DNA of 64,000 bases from Arthrobacter sp. P2b. GTDB lineage: Bacteria; Actinomycetota; Actinomycetes; Actinomycetales; Micrococcaceae. Both the position numbers and the translations under genes were made by a program. Below, piece by piece: positions 43,879-52,630 of this stretch. The stretch is from the NCBI RefSeq assembly GCF_900168295.1, contig NZ_FVZL01000001.1, positions 644,134 to 708,133 on the forward strand, in the 5' to 3' direction. The first letter of the stretch is position 1; every line of letters begins with the position of its first letter. The notes below the pieces were generated by a model. That model ran no database searches. It saw nothing but the letters and a program-made list of their open reading frames with translations, and was not told where the DNA came from.

Positions 43879-44781
43879 CTACTTTGCTGAATCCAGGGAA
43901 CCGTCGGCGAGCTTGATGATCATGGAGCAGTCCTTGCCGGACTCGCCCGCATCGATGAGGCGCTGGTACAGCTGCTGAACATGCCTGCCGATTTCGAGCG
44001 GCGTGCCGGTGTCCTCGGCAGCGCTGATGGCCAGGCCGATGTCCTTGTTCGCCAGCTCGGCGGTGAACGTGGGCGCGAAGTCGTTGTTGGATGCGGCGGT
44101 GGGGACCACACCGGGAACGGGGTACCAGGTGCGCAGGGCCCAGCTGTCACCGGAGGACACGGAGGCGATGTCCCAGAACACCTTCTTGTCGAGTCCGAGC
44201 CTGTCGGCCAGCACTGCACCCTCAGCGGTGGAGGCCAGGTTGATCAGGAGCATCAGGTTGTTGCAGATCTTGGCCGCTTGGCCGGTAGTGGCTCCGCCGG
44301 TGGGGATGATGTTGGTGGCCATCGGCCCGATGTAGCGGGTGGCATCCGCTACTGCGTCGGCTTCACCGCCCACCATAAACGTGAGTGTTCCTGCTTTGGC
44401 GCCACTCATCCCGCCGGAGACGGGGGCATCGACGAAGCGGAAGCCGGCGGCAGCGGCGGCGTCGTGCAGTTCACTGGCAGCCGCGATATCGATGGTGGAG
44501 GAATCGACCAGGAGCGTCCGTGTTTCCGCATGTGCCAGCACGCCGTCCGCACCCAGGTAGACGGCCTTGGCATGTTCGCCCTTCGGAAGCATGGTGAACA
44601 CAACATCGGCGCCCGCCACAGCCTCTGCGATGCTTCCCGCCGGCTTCACACCGCCAGCCTCGGCAGCGGCGACGGCGGCGGGGTTGAGGTCGAATCCCCG
44701 TACGTCGTGACCCGCCTTGGCAAGGTTCCCCGACATGGATCCGCCCATGTTTCCCAAACCGATCCAACCGACTACTGCCAT
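43879..44781 (-). CDS. mmsB: 3-hydroxyisobutyrate dehydrogenase
   Basis: A 300-residue NAD-dependent enzyme of valine catabolism. The cofactor fold is WIGLGNMGGSMSGNLAKAG, the substrate loop is FVDAPVSGGMSGAKAGTLTF and the catalytic lysine is in AAKICNNLMLLINL. Start ATG 44781 has AAAGGAG about 9 bases before it; an in-frame extension to 44844 is rejected. It is the first gene of the mmsB-mmsA operon, divergent from a LysR regulator. Confidence 0.94.
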   Translation of the reverse strand: MAVVGWIGLGNMGGSMSGNLAKAGHDVRGFDLNPAAVAAAEAGGVKPAGSIAEAVAGADVVFTMLPKGEHAKAVYLGADGVLAHAETRTLLVDSSTIDIAAASELHDAAAAAGFRFVDAPVSGGMSGAKAGTLTFMVGGEADAVADATRYIGPMATNIIPTGGATTGQAAKICNNLMLLINLASTAEGAVLADRLGLDKKVFWDIASVSSGDSWALRTWYPVPGVVPTAASNNDFAPTFTAELANKDIGLAISAAEDTGTPLEIGRHVQQLYQRLIDAGESGKDCSMIIKLADGSLDSAK

Positions 44782-44886
44782 GGCATAAGCTCCTTTGCTG
44801 TGCCTCCGGCCAGGACCGGCCGGAAGGTCTGTGTCCACCATCACACCCTGCTACAGTGCAATCAAGGGGAAAAATCACAGGTGGTA

Positions 44887-44902
44887 TGTGCACTGATGCA
44901 CA
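44887..44902. promoter_or_regulatory. LysR-type operator between mmsB and its regulator
   Basis: TGTGCA-CTGA-TGCACA is a perfect inverted repeat of T-N14-A shape, 18 bases before the LysR start codon. The position and symmetry fit autoregulation and control of the divergent mmsB-mmsA operon. Confidence 0.55.
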
Positions 44903-44920
44903 CGAACGAAGGGACACCCG

Positions 44921-45820
44921 GTGGCGCGGCTTCCAAGTCCGGACGACCTGTTGATCCTGCTCACTGTCGCCAGGCTGGGACGCTTCAACGCGGTCGCCGA
45001 AACCATGGGCACCACGCACACCACGATTTCGCGGCGGATCCTCGCCCTGGACAAGCAATTGGGCGGCAGGACGCTGGAGCGCAGTCCGCACGGGTGGGAG
45101 CTGACGGAGCTTGGCGCTTCGGCCGTCGCGGCTGCGGAAACGATCGAGGAAACACTGGGGTCACTGGCCGCCGTTGTGGGCCAGGACCGGGACGCAGTGT
45201 CCGGCATGGTGCGCATCAGCACCTCTGACGGTTTCGGCGCCGAATTCGTCACTCCTGCCCTGGTCCGCCTCCAACAGCGGCATCCGTTGCTGAATGTGGA
45301 GATGCTCAGCGCCACGCGCAAGGTCAGCCAGAACCGCTCCGGCGTGGACCTTGAAGTGGTGGTGGGCCGCACGGATGTGAGCAATGCGCAGGCCATCTTC
45401 CTGGCCAACTACTTCCTGCGGCTCTATGCCAGTCCCGCGTACGCGGCGCAGCGGGGTTTGCCGGAAACGCCCGACGGCGTGGGGCAGCACGGCTTCGTCT
45501 CCTACGTTGAGTCCGCCCTGCAGGTTGCCGAACTGGGCCACCGGTCCTCGCAGTTGCCGATGCCGAAATCCAGCTTCCAGGCGACGAGCATCTTTGCCCA
45601 GGTGGAGGCGGTGCGCCGTGGCGTCGGCATCGGGCTGCTCCCGAACTTTATGGTGGCGCAGAACGCGGAGTTCATTCCGGTGCTCCCCGACGCCTTTCAG
45701 CGCCAGATTCCCGTCTGGGCGGTGGCCCGGCCGGAATCACTCCGGTCCGCCCGGGTGCAGGCCGTGATCGCTGCCCTCAAGGAAGAAGTGGCGGCCCGCC
45801 AGGATCTGCTGGCAGCCTAG
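44921..45820 (+). CDS. LysR-family transcriptional regulator
   Basis: A 299-residue regulator. The N-terminal winged helix (LLILLTVARLGRFNAVAETM, then TTISRRILALDKQLGGRTL) is followed by an effector-binding domain ending near residue 295. It is divergent from mmsB-mmsA, so it probably controls valine catabolism, with 3-hydroxyisobutyrate or a related intermediate as a possible inducer (inferred). GTG 44921 is preceded by AAGGGA. Confidence 0.9.
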   Translation: MARLPSPDDLLILLTVARLGRFNAVAETMGTTHTTISRRILALDKQLGGRTLERSPHGWELTELGASAVAAAETIEETLGSLAAVVGQDRDAVSGMVRISTSDGFGAEFVTPALVRLQQRHPLLNVEMLSATRKVSQNRSGVDLEVVVGRTDVSNAQAIFLANYFLRLYASPAYAAQRGLPETPDGVGQHGFVSYVESALQVAELGHRSSQLPMPKSSFQATSIFAQVEAVRRGVGIGLLPNFMVAQNAEFIPVLPDAFQRQIPVWAVARPESLRSARVQAVIAALKEEVAARQDLLAA

Positions 45821-45871
45821 GCCCTGGCACCATGGTCCCTGGGTCCTGGTCCCTTAGACCCGGAGCAGTTG

Positions 45872-46990
45872 TCAGGCCTGGAAGAGCCGCCTCACCACCT
45901 GCCCCGCAGCGAGTGCGTCAAGGCCTTCGTTAATCTGGTCAAGCGGCCGGGTGTCGGTGTGCAGCAGTTCAACGGGAAGCCTGCCCTCCCGCCAGTAGCC
46001 AAGGTAGAGGGGGATGTCCCGGCCCGGGACGGCGTCCCCCATGTACGAGCCCAGCAGCCGTTTGCCCGCACCAGCGAACTGGAGCGCCGGCACCGTCAGT
46101 TCCGCCGTGGGATGCGGCAGCCCTACGGAGACTACGGAGCCACCGCGCGTTACGTGCTCCAGGCACGAGGCGATGACCCGGGCAGACCCCACAGCTTCGA
46201 CGGCGGTGTCCACACCGTCACCGGAGGCATCGGCAATCAGGCGGGAAGCGTCATCCGGGGTCCCTACGGCCGTTGCCCCGCACTTCAGCGCGAGCCCGTG
46301 CTTGGCGGCGTTGGGATCGATGGCGATCACGGAGGAGGCACCGGCGAGCGCCGCGGCCATAACGGCCGAGAGCCCCACGGCACCGAGCCCGAAGACAGCT
46401 ACGGACTGGCCGGGCTGGACGGCCGCTGTGTTGAGGACGGCCCCCATTCCGGTGAGCACGGCGCAACCGAACATTGCGGCAACGGTGTCCGGGACGTCGT
46501 CGTCGATAACCACTACTGATTCACGGGCCACCACGGCGTAATTGGCGAATGCCGAAACCCCCAGATGGTGGTTGATGCGCTTCCCGGCAGGTGTCCGCAG
46601 CAGGGCTTCGCCATGGAGGAGGTCCCCCGACCCGTTGACGTCGGCGGCGCGGTGGCAGAGCGCCGGGCGGCCTGCCCGGCAGGCACGGCAGCCACCACAG
46701 CTCGGGACGAAGACGAGGACTACGTGGTCCCCCGGGGAAACATCGGTGACGCCGTGCCCCACGGCAGCGACCCGTCCTACAGCCTCGTGCCCCAGCGCCA
46801 TCGGGAGCGGCCTGACGCGGGAACCGTCCACCACGGAGAGGTCAGAGTGGCACAGGCTCGAATAGGTGATGTGGATGCCTAACTCGCCGGCGCGGGGTTC
46901 GGGCCGGTCGAGCTCCTCCACCTGAAGCGGGTGCGCTTCGGTGTAGCTGGTTCCGGACGGGACCGTGGAGTAAAGAACGGCTGCTTTCAT
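45872..46990 (-). CDS. Zinc-dependent alcohol dehydrogenase
   Basis: A 372-residue medium-chain dehydrogenase of the class III-like group. It has the catalytic zinc ligands in SSLCHSDLSVVDG and LGHEAVGRV, the structural zinc cysteines in CGGCRACRAGRPALC, and the cofactor fold in AVFGLGAVGLSAVMAAAL. It would oxidise a primary alcohol with NAD or bound cofactor. It lies 104 bases downstream of an MHS-type transporter, which may import its substrate. Start ATG 46990; an upstream in-frame start at 47026 is less likely. Confidence 0.89.
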   Translation of the reverse strand: MKAAVLYSTVPSGTSYTEAHPLQVEELDRPEPRAGELGIHITYSSLCHSDLSVVDGSRVRPLPMALGHEAVGRVAAVGHGVTDVSPGDHVVLVFVPSCGGCRACRAGRPALCHRAADVNGSGDLLHGEALLRTPAGKRINHHLGVSAFANYAVVARESVVVIDDDVPDTVAAMFGCAVLTGMGAVLNTAAVQPGQSVAVFGLGAVGLSAVMAAALAGASSVIAIDPNAAKHGLALKCGATAVGTPDDASRLIADASGDGVDTAVEAVGSARVIASCLEHVTRGGSVVSVGLPHPTAELTVPALQFAGAGKRLLGSYMGDAVPGRDIPLYLGYWREGRLPVELLHTDTRPLDQINEGLDALAAGQVVRRLFQA

Positions 46991-47094
46991 GGAGAATCCT
47001 GACTTCCTCGAGGTGCTGACGCGCAACTGCCCGGGCCTGCGTGGTGGCGGGTCCGGGCAGCTGGCATGCTGTGTGGCTTTTGTGGTGGCGTTGC

Positions 47095-48477
47095 CTATTT
47101 CTTGCCGGATGCGAGAAGGTCGGCCGTGCCCTGGGCATCGGCTGCGTCCACATCGCGGAGCGAAATGCCCCGGGTTTCCTTGAGGAAGAACACGGAGATT
47201 GCCGTCACGATGCAGGTTCCCAGCAGGTACAGCGCCACCGGAGTGGAGGACTTGAAGCTGCTCAGCAGCGATGTGGCGATGATCGGGGCCAGTGAACCGG
47301 CCACGATGGAGGTCACCTGGTAACCCAGGGAAACGCCTGAGTACCGCATGCGGGTGGGGAACATCTCGGCCATGATGGACGGCTGGCCCGCGTACATCAG
47401 CGCGTGGAACAGCAGGCCGATGGTGATGGCGGCCAGAATGACGATGTCATTGGCAGTGTCCATCATGGGGAAGGCGAAGAAGCCCCAGGTGCCGCCGAGG
47501 ATGGCGCCGGCCATGTAGACCGGGCGCCGGCCGAACGCATCGGACATTTTGCCGACGAGCGGCACGGCGCAGAAGTGGATGAAGTGCGCCACGAGCAGAA
47601 GCAGGAGGATGCGGGAGGTGTCAGTCTGGACCACAACCTTGAGGTACGTGATGGAGAAGGTCACCACCAGGTAGTACAGGATGTTCTCGGCGAAACGCAG
47701 ACCCATGGCGGTAAATACACCACGCGGGTAGCGGCGGAAGACTTCGGCAACGCCGTAGCCCTTCTTCTCCACGGTGACTTCCTTGCGGGCCTCGAGAAAG
47801 ATCGGCGCGTCCTGGACCTTGGTGCGGATGTAGTAACCGACGATCACGATGACGGCAGAGAGCCAGAAGGCGACGCGCCAGCCCCAGCCCAGGAATGCTT
47901 CCTGGGACAGCGTGGCCGAAAGGGTGAACAGCACGCCGGTGGCCAGCAGGTTGCCCATTGGTACTGCTGACTGCGGCCAGCTGGACCAGAAACCGCGGGA
48001 CTTGCTGGGGCTGTGCTCTGCGACCAGCAGGACGGCGCCGCCCCACTCGCCGCCGACGGCGAAGCCCTGCACGAAGCGCAGGAACACCAGGAGGGCCGGA
48101 GCCCAGTAACCGATCTGGGCGAACGTGGGCAGGCATCCCATGAGGAAGGTGGCCACGCCTACCAGGATGATGCTCAGCTGCAGCAGCTGCTTGCGGCCGA
48201 ATTTGTCACCGAAGTGGCCAAAGACGATGCCGCCGATGGGGCGCGCCACGAAGCCTACGGCGTAGGTGACGAAGGCGGCGATGATGCCATCCAGTTCGGT
48301 CCCTGAATTGGGGAAGAACATTTTGCCGAACACCAGGGTGGCGGCGGAGGCATAGAGGAAGAACTCGTACCACTCCACAACGGTGCCGGCCATGGAGGCC
48401 GTGACGACTTTCTTCAGGCCGGAGGCCTTGACGTCGGTTTCCTCAGTCCGCCGTGCGGCGGAGCTTTCCGTGCTCAT
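47095..48477 (-). CDS. MHS family MFS transporter
   Basis: A 460-residue, 12-helix transporter of the metabolite:H+ symporter branch. Features are ASMAGTVVEWYEFFLYASAA at the first helix, FVARPIGGIVFGHFGDKFGR (motif A), and the loop SKSRGFWSSWPQSAVPMGN. Relatives carry shikimate, proline/betaine, citrate or aromatic acids. The substrate here is unknown; the next gene on the strand is an alcohol dehydrogenase. ATG 48477 has AAGGAG 7 bases upstream. Confidence 0.9.
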   Translation of the reverse strand: MSTESSAARRTEETDVKASGLKKVVTASMAGTVVEWYEFFLYASAATLVFGKMFFPNSGTELDGIIAAFVTYAVGFVARPIGGIVFGHFGDKFGRKQLLQLSIILVGVATFLMGCLPTFAQIGYWAPALLVFLRFVQGFAVGGEWGGAVLLVAEHSPSKSRGFWSSWPQSAVPMGNLLATGVLFTLSATLSQEAFLGWGWRVAFWLSAVIVIVGYYIRTKVQDAPIFLEARKEVTVEKKGYGVAEVFRRYPRGVFTAMGLRFAENILYYLVVTFSITYLKVVVQTDTSRILLLLLVAHFIHFCAVPLVGKMSDAFGRRPVYMAGAILGGTWGFFAFPMMDTANDIVILAAITIGLLFHALMYAGQPSIMAEMFPTRMRYSGVSLGYQVTSIVAGSLAPIIATSLLSSFKSSTPVALYLLGTCIVTAISVFFLKETRGISLRDVDAADAQGTADLLASGKK

Positions 48478-48656
48478 CTGTTACTCCTTCGGCGTCGTCG
48501 TCGACACCACTGGGACGTATTGGGGCGGATACGTGTGATTTTGGCCACGAACCGCCGGGTCCCATTGAGTATGGTCCGCCTGTCAGCCCAGCTCAACGGC
48601 GAATCTCGCAGAGCACATCTGCATAAACGCACATCCGGGCAGAGGAGGGAGTGGTG

Positions 48657-49772
48657 CTACGCGGAAAGATGCCTCTGGAGCTGCGGTCCCAGCTGGCCGA
48701 TTTCGGTCAGGAACCCGTCGTGGCCAATGGGCGCCTCGATCAGGTGGACGTCCACATCCTCCGGAAGCGCCCGGGCCAGCTCACGTGACTGGGACGGGAA
48801 GTACAGGCGGTCGGAGTCCACGGCGGCAACAAAGAAGCGGGCTTGGCTGGCGGCCAGTGTTTCGGCCAGCGTGCCGCGCCCCCGGCACACGTCATGGCTC
48901 ATCAGAGCCTCGGTGATGGCGATGTAGCTGTTGGCGTCAAACCGCTGCACCAGCTTGTTGCCCTGGTGGTCAAGGTAGCTCTCCACCTGGTAGCGTCCGC
49001 GTTCCGCCAGGCACTCACCCTGCAAGGGCGATTCGGGAGCCTGCGGGGCACGGCCGAACCTGCCTTCCAGCTCGGCGGCTGAGCGGTAGGTGATGTGTGC
49101 GATGCGCCGTGCCAGTGCCAGTCCGGCCTCGGGGAAAGGGCCGCCGTAATAATCGCCGCCGTTGAAGTTGGGGTCCTGCCGGATGGCGAGGGTCTGCGCC
49201 TGGGCGAAGGCGATCTGTTCGGCGGTGCTGGCGGCCCCTACGGCGATGACCGCGCATCGCTGCACGCGCTCCGGGTAGGTGACAGCCCATTCGAGTGCGC
49301 GGGCGCCGCCCATCGAACCGCCCAGGACGGCAAACCAGCTGGAGATGCCGAGCTGGTCAGCCAGCCGGGCCTCCGCCACTGTACTGTCCCGCAGGGTGAC
49401 CAGGGGAAAGCGGGAGCCCCATGGGTTGCCGTCGGGGGCAGGCGAGGACGGGCCGGTGGATCCGTAGCAGCCGCCCACGATGTTGATGGAGACAACGAAG
49501 AAACGGTCTGTATCCACGGGTGCACCGGGTCCGGCCAGCTGTTCCCACCAGCCCGGTTCGTCGGTGTCGCCCCGGGTCACGTGGGTACTGCCGGTGAGGG
49601 CATGTTCGATCAGGATGGCGTTGCTGCCGTCTTCGTTGAGGGTGCCCCAGGTTTCGTAGGCGAGCGTCACCTCGGGAAGATAGCCGCCCGCCTCAAGTTC
49701 CAGGCCTCCAATGGAGGCGTAGCGGACAATCCCGTGTTCGGGAACGGTGGTACGGGTGACGGTAACCGTCAT
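48657..49772 (-). CDS. metX: Homoserine O-acetyltransferase
   Basis: A 371-residue alpha/beta-hydrolase-fold enzyme that acetylates homoserine with acetyl-CoA. The nucleophile elbow is LGGSMGGARALEWA (Ser153). The catalytic Asp is in VDSDRLYFPSQS and the His in IGHDGFLTE. NIVGGCYGSTGPSS is typical of the family. ATG 49772 is preceded by AGAGG. It lies downstream of a SAM-IV riboswitch (49821-49902) and after metY on the same strand, so it probably has its own SAM-sensing promoter. Confidence 0.95.
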   Translation of the reverse strand: MTVTVTRTTVPEHGIVRYASIGGLELEAGGYLPEVTLAYETWGTLNEDGSNAILIEHALTGSTHVTRGDTDEPGWWEQLAGPGAPVDTDRFFVVSINIVGGCYGSTGPSSPAPDGNPWGSRFPLVTLRDSTVAEARLADQLGISSWFAVLGGSMGGARALEWAVTYPERVQRCAVIAVGAASTAEQIAFAQAQTLAIRQDPNFNGGDYYGGPFPEAGLALARRIAHITYRSAAELEGRFGRAPQAPESPLQGECLAERGRYQVESYLDHQGNKLVQRFDANSYIAITEALMSHDVCRGRGTLAETLAASQARFFVAAVDSDRLYFPSQSRELARALPEDVDVHLIEAPIGHDGFLTEIGQLGPQLQRHLSA

Positions 49773-49820
49773 GGCAAGACCTCTTCTACGCGCTTGCCCG
49801 CCGTCGAATGACCGGCAGGC

Positions 49821-49902
49821 CAGGTCTTCACCCGGGGCACCCCACCGCGGAAGGAGGGTTGCCGGCCAGCAAGCCGGGGCTGTCACTGGCACTCATGACC
49901 TG
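49821..49902 (-). promoter_or_regulatory. SAM-IV riboswitch upstream of metX
   Basis: The 82-base minus-strand RNA begins CAGGTCATGAGTGCCAG, holds the CCGGC/GCCGG stem and AACCCTCC core, and ends GGGTGAAGACCTG, which pairs with the start. This matches the SAM-IV pattern of actinomycetes. A TACACT -10 box (49908-49913) lies 5 bases before it, so transcription starts almost at the aptamer edge. The metX ATG is 48 bases further on. Confidence 0.88.
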
Positions 49903-50062
49903 GTTCGAGTGTACGAAACACCACCCGTCCCAAGCCAAGAGTGTGACTGGTTGTGACTTCCCCGGCCCGGGCGCGCCCGCCCTGGCTGCCTGTTTGCTGG
50001 TGCCCTGCAGCTGCCTGCCGCTTGCCTGCCTACGTGCCGGCCGCCGTCGCGCCTTAATCTGG

Positions 50063-51388
50063 TCAGGCGCCCGACGCCGCCTTTGCTGCCCGGAAGCCGG
50101 CCTCGAGGTCGGCCAGGATGTCGTCGATGTGCTCAATGCCCACCGACAGGCGGACCAGCCCGGGGGTCACGCCGGCCACGGCCTGCTGCTCCGGGGAGAG
50201 CTGGCTGTGGGTGGTGGACGCCGGGTGGATGACCAGGGACCTGACGTCCCCGATGTTGGCTACGTGCGAGTGCAGCTCCAGGGCATCCACGAACCGCTTG
50301 CCGGCCTCGGCACCCCCGGCCAGGTTGAAGGACACAATGGCACCGGTGCCCTTGGGTCCGTACTTGCGGCCGCGCTCGTACCAGGGGCTCGAGGGCAGGC
50401 CCGCGTAGGCGACGGATTCGACGTCGTCACGCGCTTCCAGCCAGCGGGCAACCTCCGCGGCGTTGGCCACGTGGCGTTCCACGCGAAGACTCAGCGTCTC
50501 CAGGCCCTGGGAGATCAGGAAGGCGTTGAACGGCGAAACAGCAGAGCCCAGGTCCCGCAGGAGCTGGACGCGTGCCTTAAGGATGTAGGACAGGTTGGCA
50601 CCCAGGGCGCCGCCCTCCCCGAGGTCACGGCCGTAGACCAGCCCGTTGTAGGTGGGGTCCGGGGTGTTGAAGCCGGGGAACCGCTCCGGGTCCTTGCTGA
50701 AGTCGAACTTGCCCGAGTCCACGATGACGCCGGCGATGGCCGCACCGTGGCCACCCAGGTACTTCGTGGCCGAATGGACCACGATATCCGCGCCCCACTC
50801 GAGCGGACGGATCAGGTACGGCGTGGACAGCGTGTTGTCCACGATCAACGGCACACCTGCCTCGTGGGCGGCCTGGGAGACGCCTTCGATGTCCAGGACA
50901 TCCTGCCGCGGATTGGACACCACCTCGGCAAAGAAAAGCTTGGTGTTCGGCTGCACGGCGGCGCGCCACTGGTCCAGGTTGTCCGGATCCGCCACGAACG
51001 TGACGCTGATGCCGAACTTCTTCAGGGTGTGGGCGAAGAGGTTGTAAGTTCCGCCGTAAAGGCTGGGGCTCGCGACAATATGGTCGCCGGCCTCGGCAAT
51101 GTTCAGGACAGCGAAGGTGTCGGCTGCCTGTCCGGAGCTGAGCAGCAAGGCTGCCAGGCCGCCTTCGAGGCTGGCAATCCGTTGCTCCACCGCGTCCTGG
51201 GTCGGGTTGCCGATGCGCGTGTAGATGGGCGCCAGTTCCGCCAGCGCAAACCGGTTCGCGGCGCTCTCCGCGCTGGGGAACACAAAGGACGTGGTTTGGT
51301 AAATGGGCAGCGCACGGGCGCCGGTGGCGCTGTCCGGTTCCTGTCCGGCGTGGATCTGGCGGGTTTCGAAGGACCATCCGTTGGACAT
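50063..51388 (-). CDS. metY: O-acetylhomoserine sulfhydrylase
   Basis: A 441-residue PLP enzyme that makes homocysteine from O-acetylhomoserine and sulfide. It has FETRQIHAGQEPDSATGARA at the N-terminus, typical of MetY, and Lys209 in VVHSATKYLGGHG forms the Schiff base with PLP. The length fits the family. ATG 51388 has AAAGGAG 7 bases before it. It lies behind its own SAM-IV riboswitch (51469-51551); metX follows 290 bases downstream. Confidence 0.95.
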   Translation of the reverse strand: MSNGWSFETRQIHAGQEPDSATGARALPIYQTTSFVFPSAESAANRFALAELAPIYTRIGNPTQDAVEQRIASLEGGLAALLLSSGQAADTFAVLNIAEAGDHIVASPSLYGGTYNLFAHTLKKFGISVTFVADPDNLDQWRAAVQPNTKLFFAEVVSNPRQDVLDIEGVSQAAHEAGVPLIVDNTLSTPYLIRPLEWGADIVVHSATKYLGGHGAAIAGVIVDSGKFDFSKDPERFPGFNTPDPTYNGLVYGRDLGEGGALGANLSYILKARVQLLRDLGSAVSPFNAFLISQGLETLSLRVERHVANAAEVARWLEARDDVESVAYAGLPSSPWYERGRKYGPKGTGAIVSFNLAGGAEAGKRFVDALELHSHVANIGDVRSLVIHPASTTHSQLSPEQQAVAGVTPGLVRLSVGIEHIDDILADLEAGFRAAKAASGA

Positions 51389-51468
51389 TCAAGGCTCCTT
51401 TGACATGGGCCCGGGGCGGGCTGGGAGCACCACGGGCCGCGCTTGCCATCCGGCCGTTGCCGGACAGC

Positions 51469-51551
51469 CAGGTCCTCACCCGGGGCACCCCACCGCGGAT
51501 GGAGGGTTGCCGGCCAGCGAGCCGGGGCTTGGCGCTGGCGCTCATGACCTG
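51469..51551 (-). promoter_or_regulatory. SAM-IV riboswitch upstream of metY
   Basis: The 83-base element has the same layout as the metX one: CAGGTCATGAGCGCCAG, the GCCGGCAACCCTCC core and the closing GGGTGAGGACCTG. A few bases differ and one is added. TACACT (51557-51562) again lies 5 bases before it. The metY ATG is 80 bases further on. Confidence 0.9.
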
Positions 51552-51714
51552 AGCTCAGTGTAGGAACATTGCCGGCTGGCCGGACAGCATTGTGACGAAC
51601 ATAGTCCTGCAGGTTTCACCGCCTGAAGGCGACCCGTGAAGGGGTTGACCTCGGAAAATCCCAGTAAGGCAACCCTTAGCTGAGAGCCCGATCACAAAGT
51701 GCCAAGATGTTGGC

Positions 51715-52353
51715 ATGCGCATGGATCACGTCTCTTACGCCTGTGAACACGATGGCCTCGCGGCCACTACCGAACGTATTTCCTCTGCCCTCGGCGTCGA
51801 GGCAGTGAAAGGCGGGGTACACCCCCGGTTCGGAACCCGGAATATGATCATCCCGCTCGCGGGACACAAATACCTCGAAGTGGTGGAGGTCCTGGACCAC
51901 CCCGCATCCGACAAGGCACCCTTCGGGCAGGCAGTACGTGCCCGCTCGGCGGCCGGCGGCGGATGGATGGGCTGGTGCGTCGAAGTGGACGACCTCGCCC
52001 CCTTCGAAGAACGCCTCGGACGCTCCGCCGTGAACGGCAACCGGAAATTCCCGGACGGCCGTGAACTGGTGTGGAAGCAGATCGGCATCCTGGGGCTCAT
52101 TGCCGACCCCCAGGTTCCGTACATGCTCAAGTGGGAGGGCGACCCCTCCCTGCACCCGTCCAACGCCTACGACAGCAACGTCAAGATGAGCTGCCTCACC
52201 ATTGCCGGTTCGGCTGCCCGGGTCACCGAGTGGCTGGGCGAACCGGTGGAGAAGCCGCTGGAAGACGTGGCCGTGGAGTGGGTGGCGCCGCACGGGACGC
52301 CGGGCATTCTGTCAGTTACGTTCGAAACCGCCAGCGGAGCCGTCACAATCTGA
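51715..52353 (+). CDS. VOC/glyoxalase-like domain protein
   Basis: A 212-residue protein of the Glyoxalase_3 group. It starts MRMDHVSYACEHDGLAAT with the first metal-type His, and contains GVHPRFGTRNMIIPLAGHKYLEVVEV near residue 35-60, the usual second part. The other end (VDDLAPFEERLG; MLKWEGDP) belongs to the paired fold. Function is unknown; the family includes dioxygenase-like and lyase enzymes. CAAGAT (51703-51708) ends 6 bases before the ATG. Confidence 0.82.
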   Translation: MRMDHVSYACEHDGLAATTERISSALGVEAVKGGVHPRFGTRNMIIPLAGHKYLEVVEVLDHPASDKAPFGQAVRARSAAGGGWMGWCVEVDDLAPFEERLGRSAVNGNRKFPDGRELVWKQIGILGLIADPQVPYMLKWEGDPSLHPSNAYDSNVKMSCLTIAGSAARVTEWLGEPVEKPLEDVAVEWVAPHGTPGILSVTFETASGAVTI

Positions 52354-52388
52354 CCTCCTGCTGCGTGGTCCGGTGCTGCCGGATCACG

Positions 52389-52475
52389 CAGGGGCACCCC
52401 TGTGGGTTCCCTGTCCGACCATCTTCGGCCGCCATCAGCATGTGACAACGAAGTCACCTGCCGATGGCGGCCGAA
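52389..52475 (+). other. Paired hairpins downstream of the VOC gene
   Basis: CAGGGG-CA-CCCCTG (52389-52402) is one small hairpin. The second and larger has TTCGGCCGCCATC (52424-52436) with GATGGCGGCCGAA (52463-52475), and an inner GTGAC/GTCAC (52442-52446/52453-52457). No T tract follows. The intergenic stretch to 52630 also holds the promoter of the DUF222/HNH gene. They may act as terminators or RNA ends; no gene is seen here. Confidence 0.6.
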
Positions 52476-52630
52476 TCCATTTCCTGGCGTGCCCGGTCTT
52501 GGCTTGCCGGTTCCTGACATGGGCAGTTACTGGCCCGCCCGGACATTGGACTGGAGTGGGTGCCAGGCTTTTCATGCCGACCTCCCAGTGGTCCACATGG
52601 ATTGTCAGACCCCCCTGTCATAGTTTTCCT

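Noticed and set aside
52442..52457. CRP-like site in the VOC-HNH gap
   Set aside because: The half-sites are TGTGA and TCAC with 8 bases between them, not 6, and they are better explained as the inner stem of a hairpin.
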